Source of the DNA: Gammaproteobacteria bacterium
GTDB lineage: Bacteria > Pseudomonadota > Gammaproteobacteria > Woeseiales > Woeseiaceae
Direction: 5' to 3'
Length of the DNA stretch: 46,278 nucleotides
NCBI GenBank assembly: GCA_002685275.1
Contig: NYWX01000001.1
Location: 1-46,278, forward strand
In this document: one piece after another, positions 37,125 to 45,397 of the stretch
How the letters are laid out: every line of letters begins with the position of its first letter
Position numbering within the stretch: position 1 is the first letter of the stretch
Notes under the pieces: generated by a model
What the model was told of the DNA's origin: nothing
Database searches by the model: none
What the model saw: the letters and a program-made list of their open reading frames with translations, nothing else
Made by a program: the position numbers and the translations under genes

Positions 37125-38000
37125 TTAATTTTTGATTAATGACTGAATTAATGTGCGAGTCATTATTTCAGTTGTAATAAAACTCCAATTATATTCATCA
37201 TGATATTTTGCTAAGGGATCTGCTTTAATTATAGCTTCTTCATGTAAACCTTCATTTAAAAGAGCTTTTACTCTAGACTCTGAATCTAGGAGCATGGCAA
37301 AATCTTTTTTTAAATCTTTAAGTGACGCAATAGGACCATGGCCTGGCATTATTATGGTTTTATCATCAGCCATATCTATAATTTTTTTCATTCCTTTTTT
37401 GTAACCTTCTACGCTTCCTCCACTATCAAGATCAATAAATGGAAATATTCCTCGAAATAGCATGTCACCTGTCGCAATAACATTTGCCTCTCGAAATAAT
37501 ATAGCGGCATCACCGTCAGTATGCGCAGCAGCCAGATGAAATACATAAGCCTCATGATCATTGATATGAAAAGTTATATTTTCTGAAAATGTAATTATCG
37601 GCAGCGCTTCCGGATAATGATCTTTTTGCAGATTAGATTTCATGCGCTCACGTAAATTATCATGACCAACAATAATTGCACCTTTTTCTGCTTGTAACTT
37701 ATTTGTCCCCGTATGGTCACCATGAACATGAGTATTAATCACAAAATCAACTGGTCGTTTAGCAAGTTCTTTAATTTTTTTAATTAAAGCAGGCCCTAAA
37801 GATGTAAGACTGCCATCAATTAAAACAATATACTCTTTACCAACCAAGAGACTTACTGCCCCAATTGACATTTTTCCACCTATCCCTTCTAAATAAAAAA
37901 TTCCGGGAGATACTTCGGTATGTTTAAATGAGGTAGGTAAATGATCATCCGCATAAGCAAAAGATGACATCATAAAAATAATTAAAACTAATGATTTCAT
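37125..38000 (-). CDS. Periplasmic metallo-beta-lactamase-fold hydrolase
   Basis: Exported binuclear-metal hydrolase of 291 residues. A short Sec signal peptide (about 1-17, cleavage near AYA-D18) precedes the fold. The metal motif H91-V-H93-G-D95-H96 is followed by AAAHTDGDAAI, ATGDMLF and MPGHGP, so both metal sites are complete. Related periplasmic proteins (SoxH- and quinoprotein-associated types) have poorly defined substrates; true beta-lactamase activity is not implied. It has its own short gap after the mmsA region and converges with the yeiH-like gene. Confidence 0.85.
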   Translation of the reverse strand: MKSLVLIIFMMSSFAYADDHLPTSFKHTEVSPGIFYLEGIGGKMSIGAVSLLVGKEYIVLIDGSLTSLGPALIKKIKELAKRPVDFVINTHVHGDHTGTNKLQAEKGAIIVGHDNLRERMKSNLQKDHYPEALPIITFSENITFHINDHEAYVFHLAAAHTDGDAAILFREANVIATGDMLFRGIFPFIDLDSGGSVEGYKKGMKKIIDMADDKTIIMPGHGPIASLKDLKKDFAMLLDSESRVKALLNEGLHEEAIIKADPLAKYHDEYNWSFITTEIMTRTLIQSLIKN

Positions 38001-38046
38001 TGTTGTTTTCTAATTTGAAGAAAAATTAATTTCAAGTTAATTTTTT

Positions 38047-39573
38047 TTAACTACTCGGAAATGAAAATTGAGTATTATCGCGAATGCCGCCAGTTGGCCA
38101 ACGTTGCGTTATAGTTTTGCGACGCGTATAAAAACGAATACTATCTGGTCCATAAATAAATAAATCACCAAATAAAGAGCGCTTCCATCCCCCAAAGCTA
38201 TGATATGCGACTGGTACTGGTAGAGGTATGTTGATACCAACCATTCCAACTCGAATATTGTCAGCGAAATATCTAGCAGCTTCACCATCTCGAGTGAAAA
38301 TGCACGTACCATTACCATATTCATGGTCATTTACAAGATTTATAGCTTGCTCTTCAGATTCTGCTCGAACCACACATAATACTGGTCCAAAGATTTCTTC
38401 TTTGTAGATACCCATTTCTGACGTAACATTATCAAAAAGACAAGGCCCAATAAAATTACCCTTTTCAAATCCTTTAATAACTATATTTCTTCCATCTGTA
38501 ATCAGATTAGCCCCCTCTTTCTCACCTAGATTAACGTAGTTACATACTTTTTTATAATGAGCTTTAGTAATTAGTGGGCCCATATGATTATTATTATCAG
38601 TGCCAGGTCCAACTTTAATCTTTGAAATTTCACTTTCTAATTTTTGAACAACAGAGTTGCTTGTTTCTTCTCCTACACAAACAACAACTGATATAGCCAT
38701 ACAGCGTTCTCCACATGAACCATAGGCAGCTCCTATAAGTGCAGCTACAGCATTATCAATATCAGCATCTGGCATAACAATTGCGTGATTTTTAGCCCCT
38801 CCTAGCGCTTGTACTCGCTTACCTTTTTTTGTTCCTGAAGTAAAAACATATTCAGCTACTGGAGTTGACCCTACAAAACTCACGGCTTGCACTCGATCAT
38901 CATCTAATAATGTATCAACTGCTTCTTTGTCACCGTTAACTACATTAAATACGCCATCTGGCAAACCTGCTTCTTTTAGTAAATGAGCAATAATTAAAGA
39001 AGGAGTGGGATCTTTTTCAGAGGGTTTTAATATAAAAGTGTTACCACAGGCAATAGCCATTGGAAACATCCACATAGGTACCATTGCGGGAAAGTTAAAA
39101 GGTGTAATACCTGCAATTACACCTATTGGTTCAAATTGGGACCAGCTATCAATACCTGAGCTAACATTTTTAGAATATTCACCTTTCAATAATTCAGGGA
39201 TTCCACAAGCATAATCAACTACTTCGATACCACGATTTAATTCACCCATTGCATCATCTAAAACCTTCCCATGCTCTTCAGTTATTGCGGCAGATATTTC
39301 TTCTGCATGCTTTTCAAGCAAAACCTTAAATTTAAACATAATTTGAGCGCGTTTTGCGGGAGATGTATCGCGCCAAGATGGAAAAGCAGACTGAGCTGCA
39401 GTAATTGCAGTTTCAGTCATTTTTTTTGATGCCAAGGCCACACTTTTAGTGATTTTACCTGTAGCAGGGTTAGTCACAGGCTGCAGTCGTTTATTATCTG
39501 AAATTTCAGTGTTATTTATAAAATGACTTACAACTTCAGTAACTGCCCTATTTTTTTTGGAATCAGTATTTAT
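38047..39573 (-). CDS. mmsA: CoA-acylating malonate/methylmalonate semialdehyde dehydrogenase
   Basis: ALDH-superfamily enzyme converting malonate semialdehyde (from beta-alanine) or methylmalonate semialdehyde to acetyl- or propionyl-CoA. Landmarks are GVIAGITPFNFPAMVPMWMF, SFVGSTPVAEYV, the LGGAKNHAIVMPDAD block that replaces the usual catalytic Glu region, and the nucleophile in GSCGERCMAIS. The first canonical start is a GTG at 39477 with no Shine-Dalgarno, giving 476 residues and losing conserved N-terminus. The frame is open upstream and encodes VSHFINN, as in the family. A GGAG at 39581-39584 precedes ATT and ATA codons, and ATA at 39573 gives 508 residues, the normal length. I list that extent, but the start is unproven. 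It follows the bauA-like gene by 20 bp. Confidence 0.88.
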   Translation of the reverse strand: MNTDSKKNRAVTEVVSHFINNTEISDNKRLQPVTNPATGKITKSVALASKKMTETAITAAQSAFPSWRDTSPAKRAQIMFKFKVLLEKHAEEISAAITEEHGKVLDDAMGELNRGIEVVDYACGIPELLKGEYSKNVSSGIDSWSQFEPIGVIAGITPFNFPAMVPMWMFPMAIACGNTFILKPSEKDPTPSLIIAHLLKEAGLPDGVFNVVNGDKEAVDTLLDDDRVQAVSFVGSTPVAEYVFTSGTKKGKRVQALGGAKNHAIVMPDADIDNAVAALIGAAYGSCGERCMAISVVVCVGEETSNSVVQKLESEISKIKVGPGTDNNNHMGPLITKAHYKKVCNYVNLGEKEGANLITDGRNIVIKGFEKGNFIGPCLFDNVTSEMGIYKEEIFGPVLCVVRAESEEQAINLVNDHEYGNGTCIFTRDGEAARYFADNIRVGMVGINIPLPVPVAYHSFGGWKRSLFGDLFIYGPDSIRFYTRRKTITQRWPTGGIRDNTQFSFPSS

Positions 39574-39593
39574 AATTTATCTCCAAGTGTTAC

Positions 39594-40916
39594 TTACTCT
39601 ATTGAGTCAAGTACATGCCTAATAGCTGCAAATGATTGTTCCATTTCATCCGGATTTGAATTAAAGAATGGCGAGAAGCATAAAACGTCCATGACATTTC
39701 TCACAACTACATTAGCTTCCCAAAAACATTTTTTATGCATTTCACCTCCGCGTGCACCGGGTGCACTATCACGAGATGCTATTTCGATAGCCCCCATTAG
39801 ACCAAAATTGCGAACATCAACTACATTTTTATGATCTTTAAAAGAATGTAGTAAGTCTTCAAAATGTTGTTCTCGGCTTAACGCTTGTTCAAAAGTACCT
39901 TCTTCATCATAGACATCCAACGTTGCGATGCCGGCCGCCGCCGCAACTGGATGACCGGAGTAAGTGTAGCCATGGAATAACTCAACCATATTTTCAGGAC
40001 CTTGCATGAATGCTTCATAGATAGAATCACGAACTAAAACTGCACCAATTGGAATAACACCATTACTTAAACCTTTTGCTGTTGTAATGATGTCAGGCGT
40101 AACTGCAAAACGCTCTGATGCAAAAGATGCTCCTAACCTACCAAATGCAGCAATTACTTCATCAAAAATTAATAAAATTCCATGTCGATCACAAATATCG
40201 CGCAATCGTTGAAGATAACCAACAGGTGGCGGATACACCCCAATTGATCCAGCAACTGGTTCTACAATAACAGCAGCAATGTTATTTCCACCATGAAGAG
40301 AGCAGAGTTGGTCAAGGTCATCAGCTAGTTCAACACCATGAAGGGGCAAGCCGCGAGAAAAAGCATTACGTTCAATATCAAGTGTATGACGCATATGATC
40401 AACACCGGGAATTAAGTTAGCGCTAAAAGCCCTGCGATTATTAACCATACCACCAACAGACATACCACCAAAATTGACACCATGATAGCCGCTTTCACGG
40501 CCAATTAAGCGAGTACGATTTCCCTCCCCTTTTGCTCGATGATAAGCAAGAGCAATCTTTAAAGCTGTATCAACTGATTCAGAACCTGAATTAGTAAAGA
40601 AACAGTGATTTATCCCTTTGGGGGCTATATTAACAACACGCTGAGCCAATTCAATAGCCTTGTCATTTGTCATTTGGAAAGTTACGCAATAATCAAGTTT
40701 TGCAACTTGTTTTTGAACTGCTTCGACTATTTTAGGATGACAATGACCGGCACCTGTAGTCCACAGACCAGAAAGTGTGTCGTAAAGTTTGTTACCATCC
40801 TCTGTTGTATAGTAATGTCCTGATGCTCCAGTAATAACTCGAGGCTTATCTTTAAAATCGCGGTTTGCTGTAAAGGGCATCCAGTAAGAATCTAGATTTT
40901 TTGCTGCTGCACTCAT
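39594..40916 (-). CDS. bauA: Omega-amino acid (beta-alanine):pyruvate aminotransferase
   Basis: Class III PLP aminotransferase of 440 residues, transferring the amino group of beta-alanine (or similar omega-amino acids) to pyruvate. The start SYWMPFTANRDFKDKPR, FFTNSGSESVDTALKIA, LIFDEVIAAFGRLG and the PLP-lysine block TTAKGLSNG are typical of the Pseudomonas beta-alanine:pyruvate enzyme. The product, malonate semialdehyde, is the substrate of the next gene, matching the bauA-bauC arrangement. Activity on taurine is known for relatives and cannot be excluded. It diverges from the branched-chain aminotransferase gene. Confidence 0.92.
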   Translation of the reverse strand: MSAAAKNLDSYWMPFTANRDFKDKPRVITGASGHYYTTEDGNKLYDTLSGLWTTGAGHCHPKIVEAVQKQVAKLDYCVTFQMTNDKAIELAQRVVNIAPKGINHCFFTNSGSESVDTALKIALAYHRAKGEGNRTRLIGRESGYHGVNFGGMSVGGMVNNRRAFSANLIPGVDHMRHTLDIERNAFSRGLPLHGVELADDLDQLCSLHGGNNIAAVIVEPVAGSIGVYPPPVGYLQRLRDICDRHGILLIFDEVIAAFGRLGASFASERFAVTPDIITTAKGLSNGVIPIGAVLVRDSIYEAFMQGPENMVELFHGYTYSGHPVAAAAGIATLDVYDEEGTFEQALSREQHFEDLLHSFKDHKNVVDVRNFGLMGAIEIASRDSAPGARGGEMHKKCFWEANVVVRNVMDVLCFSPFFNSNPDEMEQSFAAIRHVLDSIE

Positions 40917-40981
40917 TAGGATACTCCAAATAATGAATTAAAAAAGTGTATTTTACGCATAGAATAGAATGTTAAACAATG

Positions 40982-41003
40982 AGTTACACCTATTAACGTA
41001 ACT
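40982..41003. promoter_or_regulatory. Inverted repeat in the bauA/ilvE divergent region
   Basis: AGTTAC (40982-40987) and GTAACT (40998-41003) are perfect arms about a 10-nt centre that itself ends in TTAAC. It lies between two divergent aminotransferase genes, 65 bp from the bauA-like start and 55 bp from the ilvE start. An operator is plausible, but no regulator gene adjoins it. Confidence 0.33.
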
Positions 41004-41011
41004 TTTTTATT

Positions 41012-41039
41012 TTGTAAGTTTGCATAGTCAAACTATAAT
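41012..41039 (+). promoter_or_regulatory. Sigma-70 promoter of the branched-chain aminotransferase gene
   Basis: TTGTAA (41012-41017) is followed after 16 bp by a perfect TATAAT (41034-41039). The start point would be near 41046, only about 12 nt before the ATG at 41058, so the 5' leader would be short. Confidence 0.55.
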
Positions 41040-41057
41040 ATAAAGATTAACACAATC

Positions 41058-42062
41058 ATGGATTATTATATGGATCAGTTTGGCACAGAATTTTGTGATC
41101 ATATTGCAGTTTGTAATTACGAAGATGGTTTTTGGAAGGCCCATGCTATAAAACCATTAGAGCCTTTATCATTACATCCTGCAGCACATATATTTCATTA
41201 CGCAAGCACATGTTTCGAGGGGTTTAAGTCTTATCGATGGGAAGACGGAAGTGCTCGTATATTTCGTTTGCATGACCACATAGGAAGAATGCAGAGAAGT
41301 GCAGCTGCATTGAGACTGCCAGTTCCAGATGCTGAGATGTTAGCTAACATGGTAGTGGATTTGGTATCACATCATGTAAATGACATACCAGAACCACCTA
41401 GTTCTCTATATTTGCGTCCAACATTAATAGGAACTTTGAAAAATATTGGCGCAGCAGCAGCCCCATCATCTGAGGCAATATTATTTGTATTAGCTTCACC
41501 AGTAGGCGAATATTTTTCTAGCGGATCTGTTTCTTTGAAACTTTTGATTGAAGAAAAACGTTCTCGTTCAACTGAACAACTTGGCAGTACAAAAACTGGT
41601 GGCAATTATGCAGCAGCACTTGGAACAACATTGGATGCAAAAGAAAAATATGGTGTTGATCAAGTCTTATTCTGTCCTAATGGAAATGTTCAGGAGACAG
41701 GCGCTGCAAATTTTCTCTTAATAAATGATCATGAGATCATTACTAAACCTCTTGATAATACATTCTTGCATGGAATGACACGTGACTCTGTTCTCAAATT
41801 AGCTGCTGATATTGGTTATAAAATTATTGAGAGAAACTTTAGTGTAAATGAATTGATTAAACTTGCAAAAACTCATGAAGCAGCTCTCTCAGGGACAGCA
41901 GCATGCCTTTCTTCAGTTGGTATGCTAATAAGGGATGGTAAGGAATTTAAAGTGCTTGATGGTAATGAAGGTCCAAATACATCTCGCCTTCAAAAGGCTC
42001 TTCAAAACATTCAATATGGGAAAGCACCTGATATGTATGGGTGGTTAACAATAGCTAAATAA
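41058..42062 (+). CDS. ilvE: Branched-chain amino acid aminotransferase (class IV PLP)
   Basis: Fold-type IV PLP aminotransferase of 334 residues that interconverts Leu, Ile and Val with their 2-oxo acids. Landmarks are FHYASTCFEGFKSYRWEDG, IFRLHDHIGRMQRSAAAL, the PLP-lysine block GSTKTGGNYAAAL and VQETGAANFLLI. The longer form with CFEGFK resembles the BCAT-II group rather than the 309-residue E. coli IlvE. D-amino-acid aminotransferase and aminodeoxychorismate lyase share the fold but are shorter. It is monocistronic with its own promoter and converges with ctaA. Confidence 0.87.
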   Translation: MDYYMDQFGTEFCDHIAVCNYEDGFWKAHAIKPLEPLSLHPAAHIFHYASTCFEGFKSYRWEDGSARIFRLHDHIGRMQRSAAALRLPVPDAEMLANMVVDLVSHHVNDIPEPPSSLYLRPTLIGTLKNIGAAAAPSSEAILFVLASPVGEYFSSGSVSLKLLIEEKRSRSTEQLGSTKTGGNYAAALGTTLDAKEKYGVDQVLFCPNGNVQETGAANFLLINDHEIITKPLDNTFLHGMTRDSVLKLAADIGYKIIERNFSVNELIKLAKTHEAALSGTAACLSSVGMLIRDGKEFKVLDGNEGPNTSRLQKALQNIQYGKAPDMYGWLTIAK

Positions 42063-42084
42063 CATTTGTTTGTTTTGATTTTAT

Positions 42085-43116
42085 TTAAACACGTCTTAAG
42101 CTGTGCAAAATATAAAGTAATATAGTTAATAATATCATTGCAATGGCTTGATGAGATGAAGCAAGGAAAACTGGTACAGACATCAATAGAGTTGAGATGC
42201 CAAGGGCTACCTGAAGTGTTGCTACACAAAGGAGTGCGTTAACTGCTGGCTTGCTTCGCGCAGGTAAGTTTGCTTTGCGAGATTTTACCCAATAACCAAC
42301 AATAACTATAAATGTAAAAATCGCCAGAATACGATGATCAAGTTGGACTGTTGTCATATTTTCAAAAAAATTCCTCCAGAGTGGCTTTAGAGCCATTGTT
42401 CCTGGAGGAATCAGGCTATCACCCATTAAAGGAAAGGTATTATAAATTTTTCCAGCTTTCAAGCCGGCGACAAAACCACCTGAAATGATAGTAATTGAAG
42501 TTAAAGCTGTAAGCATAAGGGATCTTTTGTACCAAGGATGGGTTTGATTTCCTTTTGATGGAAATAATAAAGACATTGCAACCCAAAGCATATATGCATA
42601 AATAATAAATGCTGCTGAAAGGTGCGCGCTGAGCCTATATTGGCTTACAAATGGATTGTCAATGAGTCCACTTTTTACCATGTACCAACCAAGCACCCCT
42701 TGCAGGCCACCAAGAATAAACATTAAAAAATATTTTGGCCATTCATGAGCTTTGATATAACCTTTTATTAAAAAAAACAAGAATGGCACCAAAAATGCAA
42801 TTCCAATTAGTCTACCTAGGAGTCGGTGAAGATACTCCAACCAAAAGATGCCCTTAAAAGATGAAACATCCATATAAGAATTTATTTTAAGAAACTCTGG
42901 GCTTTGTTGATACAAATTGAATACTCGTTGCCACTCGGCGTCTGAGAATGGCGGCAACCAACCTATTAAGGGGCGCCAATCTGTCATGGAAAGACCAGAA
43001 CCTGTAAGTCTTGTTACGCCACCTAAAATAACCATACAAAAAACAAGGACACAACACATTAAAAGCCAGATTGCTACCGACTGATCGTGGCGATTAAAAA
43101 GTTTGGAATTATTCAT
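42085..43116 (-). CDS. ctaA: Heme A synthase, COX15/CtaA type 2
   Basis: Integral membrane monooxygenase that converts heme O to heme A for aa3-type cytochrome oxidases. The protein has 343 residues and about eight helices. It opens with the signature GGVTRLTGSGLSMTDW and has four helix histidines in the expected places: EYLHRLLGR, LSAHLSAAF, VQLDHRILA and SSHQAIAM. It lacks the N-terminal cysteine pair of the Bacillus type, so it belongs to the proteobacterial/mitochondrial class. No cox genes adjoin it in the window. Confidence 0.94.
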   Translation of the reverse strand: MNNSKLFNRHDQSVAIWLLMCCVLVFCMVILGGVTRLTGSGLSMTDWRPLIGWLPPFSDAEWQRVFNLYQQSPEFLKINSYMDVSSFKGIFWLEYLHRLLGRLIGIAFLVPFLFFLIKGYIKAHEWPKYFLMFILGGLQGVLGWYMVKSGLIDNPFVSQYRLSAHLSAAFIIYAYMLWVAMSLLFPSKGNQTHPWYKRSLMLTALTSITIISGGFVAGLKAGKIYNTFPLMGDSLIPPGTMALKPLWRNFFENMTTVQLDHRILAIFTFIVIVGYWVKSRKANLPARSKPAVNALLCVATLQVALGISTLLMSVPVFLASSHQAIAMILLTILLYILHSLRRV

Positions 43117-43353
43117 CTAAATTAATACCCATACTATACATTTGAGATATATTCATGATTTATAGTCATCCGATTAGTTTTTTCAAGTTTTTAGAATTAA
43201 TTTGGGTAAATTTTTAGTAAATTAGATTGAGTTTGCTTAATATTTTTATAAACTTTACTTATTGCCTTTAAAAAAACTAGCACAGCAATACTCAAAAGAT
43301 TATCATAAATTCACTTTTTTAATATTGTATCTATAAAAATAGGACAAGCACTT

Positions 43354-43605
43354 ATGAAACACATTATTGCTTCTTTGCTTTTATTTTCTTTCAATCAGGT
43401 CTTAGCGCATGACGAACCAATTGGTTCCATTGATCATGCTATTCAACATCATGATTATATAGGAATTTCTATATTTTCTTTTTTAGTGTTGGCGATTTCT
43501 ATAACTGTATTTAAGAAACTAATTTTAAATTTTTACAAATCTAAAGCTCAGGAAGAACTAAAAATTTCGCTCAAAAATCATATAACAAATAATTTAGGAA
43601 CATAG
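43354..43605 (+). CDS. Small His-rich exported membrane protein upstream of sodN
   Basis: I do not recognise a family. The 83 residues consist of a Sec signal peptide (about 1-18, cleavage after VLA-18), a His/Asp-rich stretch and one membrane helix (about 36-55), with a basic, Lys-rich cytoplasmic tail. After cleavage the mature protein would begin His19-Asp-Glu, with further histidines at 28, 32 and 33 within 15 residues, all on the periplasmic side. This is a plausible metal-binding site. The ATG has AGGA about 9 nt upstream, and the stop is 5 bp from sodN, so they are probably cotranscribed. A nickel-handling role is inference from composition and position. Confidence 0.75.
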   Translation: MKHIIASLLLFSFNQVLAHDEPIGSIDHAIQHHDYIGISIFSFLVLAISITVFKKLILNFYKSKAQEELKISLKNHITNNLGT

Positions 43606-43610
43606 CCAAG

Positions 43611-44090
43611 ATGTTTAAATTCAATTTAGATTTACCAATTGCTGAAGCTCATTGTGACATTCCATGTAAAATTTACGACCCAGCGATTTCTTTGATAGCG
43701 GCCACTACCATAGTTCGATTAATTGATTTGCTTGATGAAGTATCAGATCCCTCCTGCGTTTCTGATAGTTTAAGAATTAGTAGAATTGCAGCTAGTAAAG
43801 AAGAGCATGCAATGATTATTAAGAAGGAAGTTGCTACTATTTGGGGAGATTATTTTAAAGCTCCACAATTCGAACAATTCCCCGAAACAGATCGATTAGT
43901 GCATGATATAATGTTATGCGCTTCAGCTTGTAAACAAGGTTGCAACAGATCTGATGCACTTTCTTTAATTGAAAAACTTAATGATTTTGCAAAAATTTTC
44001 TGGACTACAAAAGGATTTGAAACAGAATTATTAATTTGTCCTTATCCACCCAATGTCCCAATCTGTCATCCAGTACTAGAAAGTGCTTAA
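43611..44090 (+). CDS. sodN: Nickel superoxide dismutase precursor
   Basis: Cytoplasmic Ni-SOD converts superoxide to H2O2 and O2. The nickel hook is HCDIPCKIYDP beginning at residue 14. After removal of a 13-residue leader (ending AEA), His14 becomes His1, and Cys15 and Cys19 become the Cys2 and Cys6 ligands. The remaining sequence is a four-helix bundle of normal length (159 residues with leader). Three further cysteines occur in the C-terminal part around CASACKQGC. The next gene is the leader peptidase SodX, overlapping by 8 bp. An upstream promoter is likely near 43310-43337 (TTCACT, 16 bp, TATAAA) but clashes with the ribosome binding site of the preceding gene. Confidence 0.96.
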   Translation: MFKFNLDLPIAEAHCDIPCKIYDPAISLIAATTIVRLIDLLDEVSDPSCVSDSLRISRIAASKEEHAMIIKKEVATIWGDYFKAPQFEQFPETDRLVHDIMLCASACKQGCNRSDALSLIEKLNDFAKIFWTTKGFETELLICPYPPNVPICHPVLESA

Positions 44091-44445
44091 GGTATTTAGG
44101 GTTTCTGGGAGAAGTATGTCCCCGACTTTACTTGATGGTGAAATTGTTTTTTCAGTTAGATTTTGCAAAAAATTATCAGTAAAGCCACGCAATCTTGTAA
44201 TCGTTAAGGCCTCTTCAGGCTTTATTGTAAAAAGAGTTTCTAGTGTGAGATTAAATTCAATTTTCTTACAAAGTGATTCATTAACAGAAACATCTATTTA
44301 CTGTCATCGCCCATTACCAAAAAGAAAATTAGTAGGCCGCATAATTGCAGCCTATTCTAAAGCACATGGCCTAAGAATATTTGGCTTAAAAAGTTTAATT
44401 GGTATTGATTCGCTTTTTTTACGTTTTAAAAAATTAATTGGATAA
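44083..44445 (+). CDS. sodX: Nickel-type SOD maturation protease SodX (S26 family)
   Basis: Signal-peptidase-like serine protease that removes the Ni-SOD leader to expose the metal-binding His1. The catalytic dyad is S11 in SGRSMSPTLLDGE and K50 in GFIVKRV, as in S26 peptidases. Unlike LepB it has no N-terminal membrane helix and is only 120 residues, as expected for a protease acting on a cytoplasmic substrate. The start is a GTG at 44083 inside the sodN stop region (8-bp overlap), so translation is coupled. The family call depends strongly on the sodN partner. Confidence 0.92.
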   Translation: MLKVFRVSGRSMSPTLLDGEIVFSVRFCKKLSVKPRNLVIVKASSGFIVKRVSSVRLNSIFLQSDSLTETSIYCHRPLPKRKLVGRIIAAYSKAHGLRIFGLKSLIGIDSLFLRFKKLIG

Positions 44446-44455
44446 TAAATAGATT

Positions 44456-44863
44456 ATGGAAAAAGAATTTAAATTTTTAGGTATTTCTATTGAAGTTATT
44501 ACACTTATAACCGGTAGTTTCTTGGTTCTCTGGGCAACAATTATCTCATTTATGAGTCAATCTGAATCAATAACTTCTTGGATTCCAGCATTTTTTGGCG
44601 CTGCATTACTCTTATTTGGCGGTTTAGCAATTGTAAACTCTTCCTCAAAAAAATTATGGATGCACTTAGTGGTTGTTATGGCAGTGATTATTTTTTTTGG
44701 AGGATTTGATTTTTTTCGACCGATTTTTTATGGCGAAGACCCTTTCTCGAACTTTGCAGCTGCTTTGTCAAAACTAATGTTATTTTTTGTTGGAGGAATT
44801 TTGACATTCTTTTGCATAAAGTCATTTATTTGGGCACGCAAGAACCGTCAAAATTCTGCCTAG
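44456..44863 (+). CDS. Four-helix integral membrane protein of unknown function
   Basis: A 135-residue protein with four predicted membrane helices (about 12-33, 40-60, 67-85 and 104-126), short loops and a polar, basic C-terminus (ARKNRQNSA). The loop between helices 3 and 4 is aromatic and acidic (FDFFRPIFYGEDPF). I do not recognise a family. It starts 10 bp after sodX and ends 21 bp before the thioesterase gene, so it belongs to the sodN transcription unit. No metal-binding cluster is visible, so a nickel permease is not supported. Confidence 0.72.
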   Translation: MEKEFKFLGISIEVITLITGSFLVLWATIISFMSQSESITSWIPAFFGAALLLFGGLAIVNSSSKKLWMHLVVVMAVIIFFGGFDFFRPIFYGEDPFSNFAAALSKLMLFFVGGILTFFCIKSFIWARKNRQNSA

Positions 44864-44884
44864 CTTTGTTTCAAAGGAGTAATT

Positions 44885-45397
44885 TTGAATATTATTGAAA
44901 TATCAGGAGAAGAAGTTACTCGTGGTGTCGTTGAATCTGATTGGATTGATGACAATGATCATATGAATGTTGCCTATTATATTCTTGCTTTTGATCGGGC
45001 TATTGATTCATTCTGGAGAAATTTTGGAATGACCAATGATTTTATTAAAGAAACACATAGCTCTACGTTTGCAGTTGAAAGTCATATTAAATGGCAAAAA
45101 GAAATGAGATTGAATGAACCATACCTAATTACAACTCAGGTATTGGCTTATGATAGTAAACGAATTCATCAATTTATGCGTATGTATCACGCAGAAAAAA
45201 AATTTGTAGCAGCTACTATTGAATGGTTAAATTTACATGTTGACCTGAGCTCTCGTAAAGTTTCACCATGGCCGGAAATTGTCCTCCATAAAATTTCAGA
45301 TTTTGTTTCAGACCACCAAAAGTGGAATTGGCCAAAAGAAGCTGGTGTAACAATTCAAATTCCTACATCTTTAAAAACCCATAACACTACTGCATGA
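44885..45397 (+). CDS. Hotdog-fold acyl-CoA thioesterase (4HBT family)
   Basis: A 170-residue single hotdog domain. The active-site segment is [20 protein letters not shown] (about residues 22-41), in which the early Asp and the MNVAYY helix match the 4-hydroxybenzoyl-CoA thioesterase group. Overall it most resembles the thioesterases associated with carnitine dehydrogenase (betainyl-CoA thioesterase), but no carnitine genes are in the window, so the substrate is open. The start is TTG at 44885, decided by a strong Shine-Dalgarno (AAAGGAG, 44873-44879) five nucleotides upstream. The stop overlaps glpK by 4 bp. Confidence 0.85.
   Translation: MNIIEISGEEVTRGVVESDWIDDNDHMNVAYYILAFDRAIDSFWRNFGMTNDFIKETHSSTFAVESHIKWQKEMRLNEPYLITTQVLAYDSKRIHQFMRMYHAEKKFVAATIEWLNLHVDLSSRKVSPWPEIVLHKISDFVSDHQKWNWPKEAGVTIQIPTSLKTHNTTA

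Noticed and set aside
39523..39834. Plus-strand 103-codon frame across the bauA/mmsA junction
   Set aside because: Antisense to the bauA-like 3' end and the mmsA 5' end; it gives no recognisable protein.
43310..43337. TTCACT-16-TATAAA as the promoter of the sodN unit
   Set aside because: The implied transcription start near 43344 would remove the AGGA ribosome binding site of the first gene, so I do not list it as a feature.
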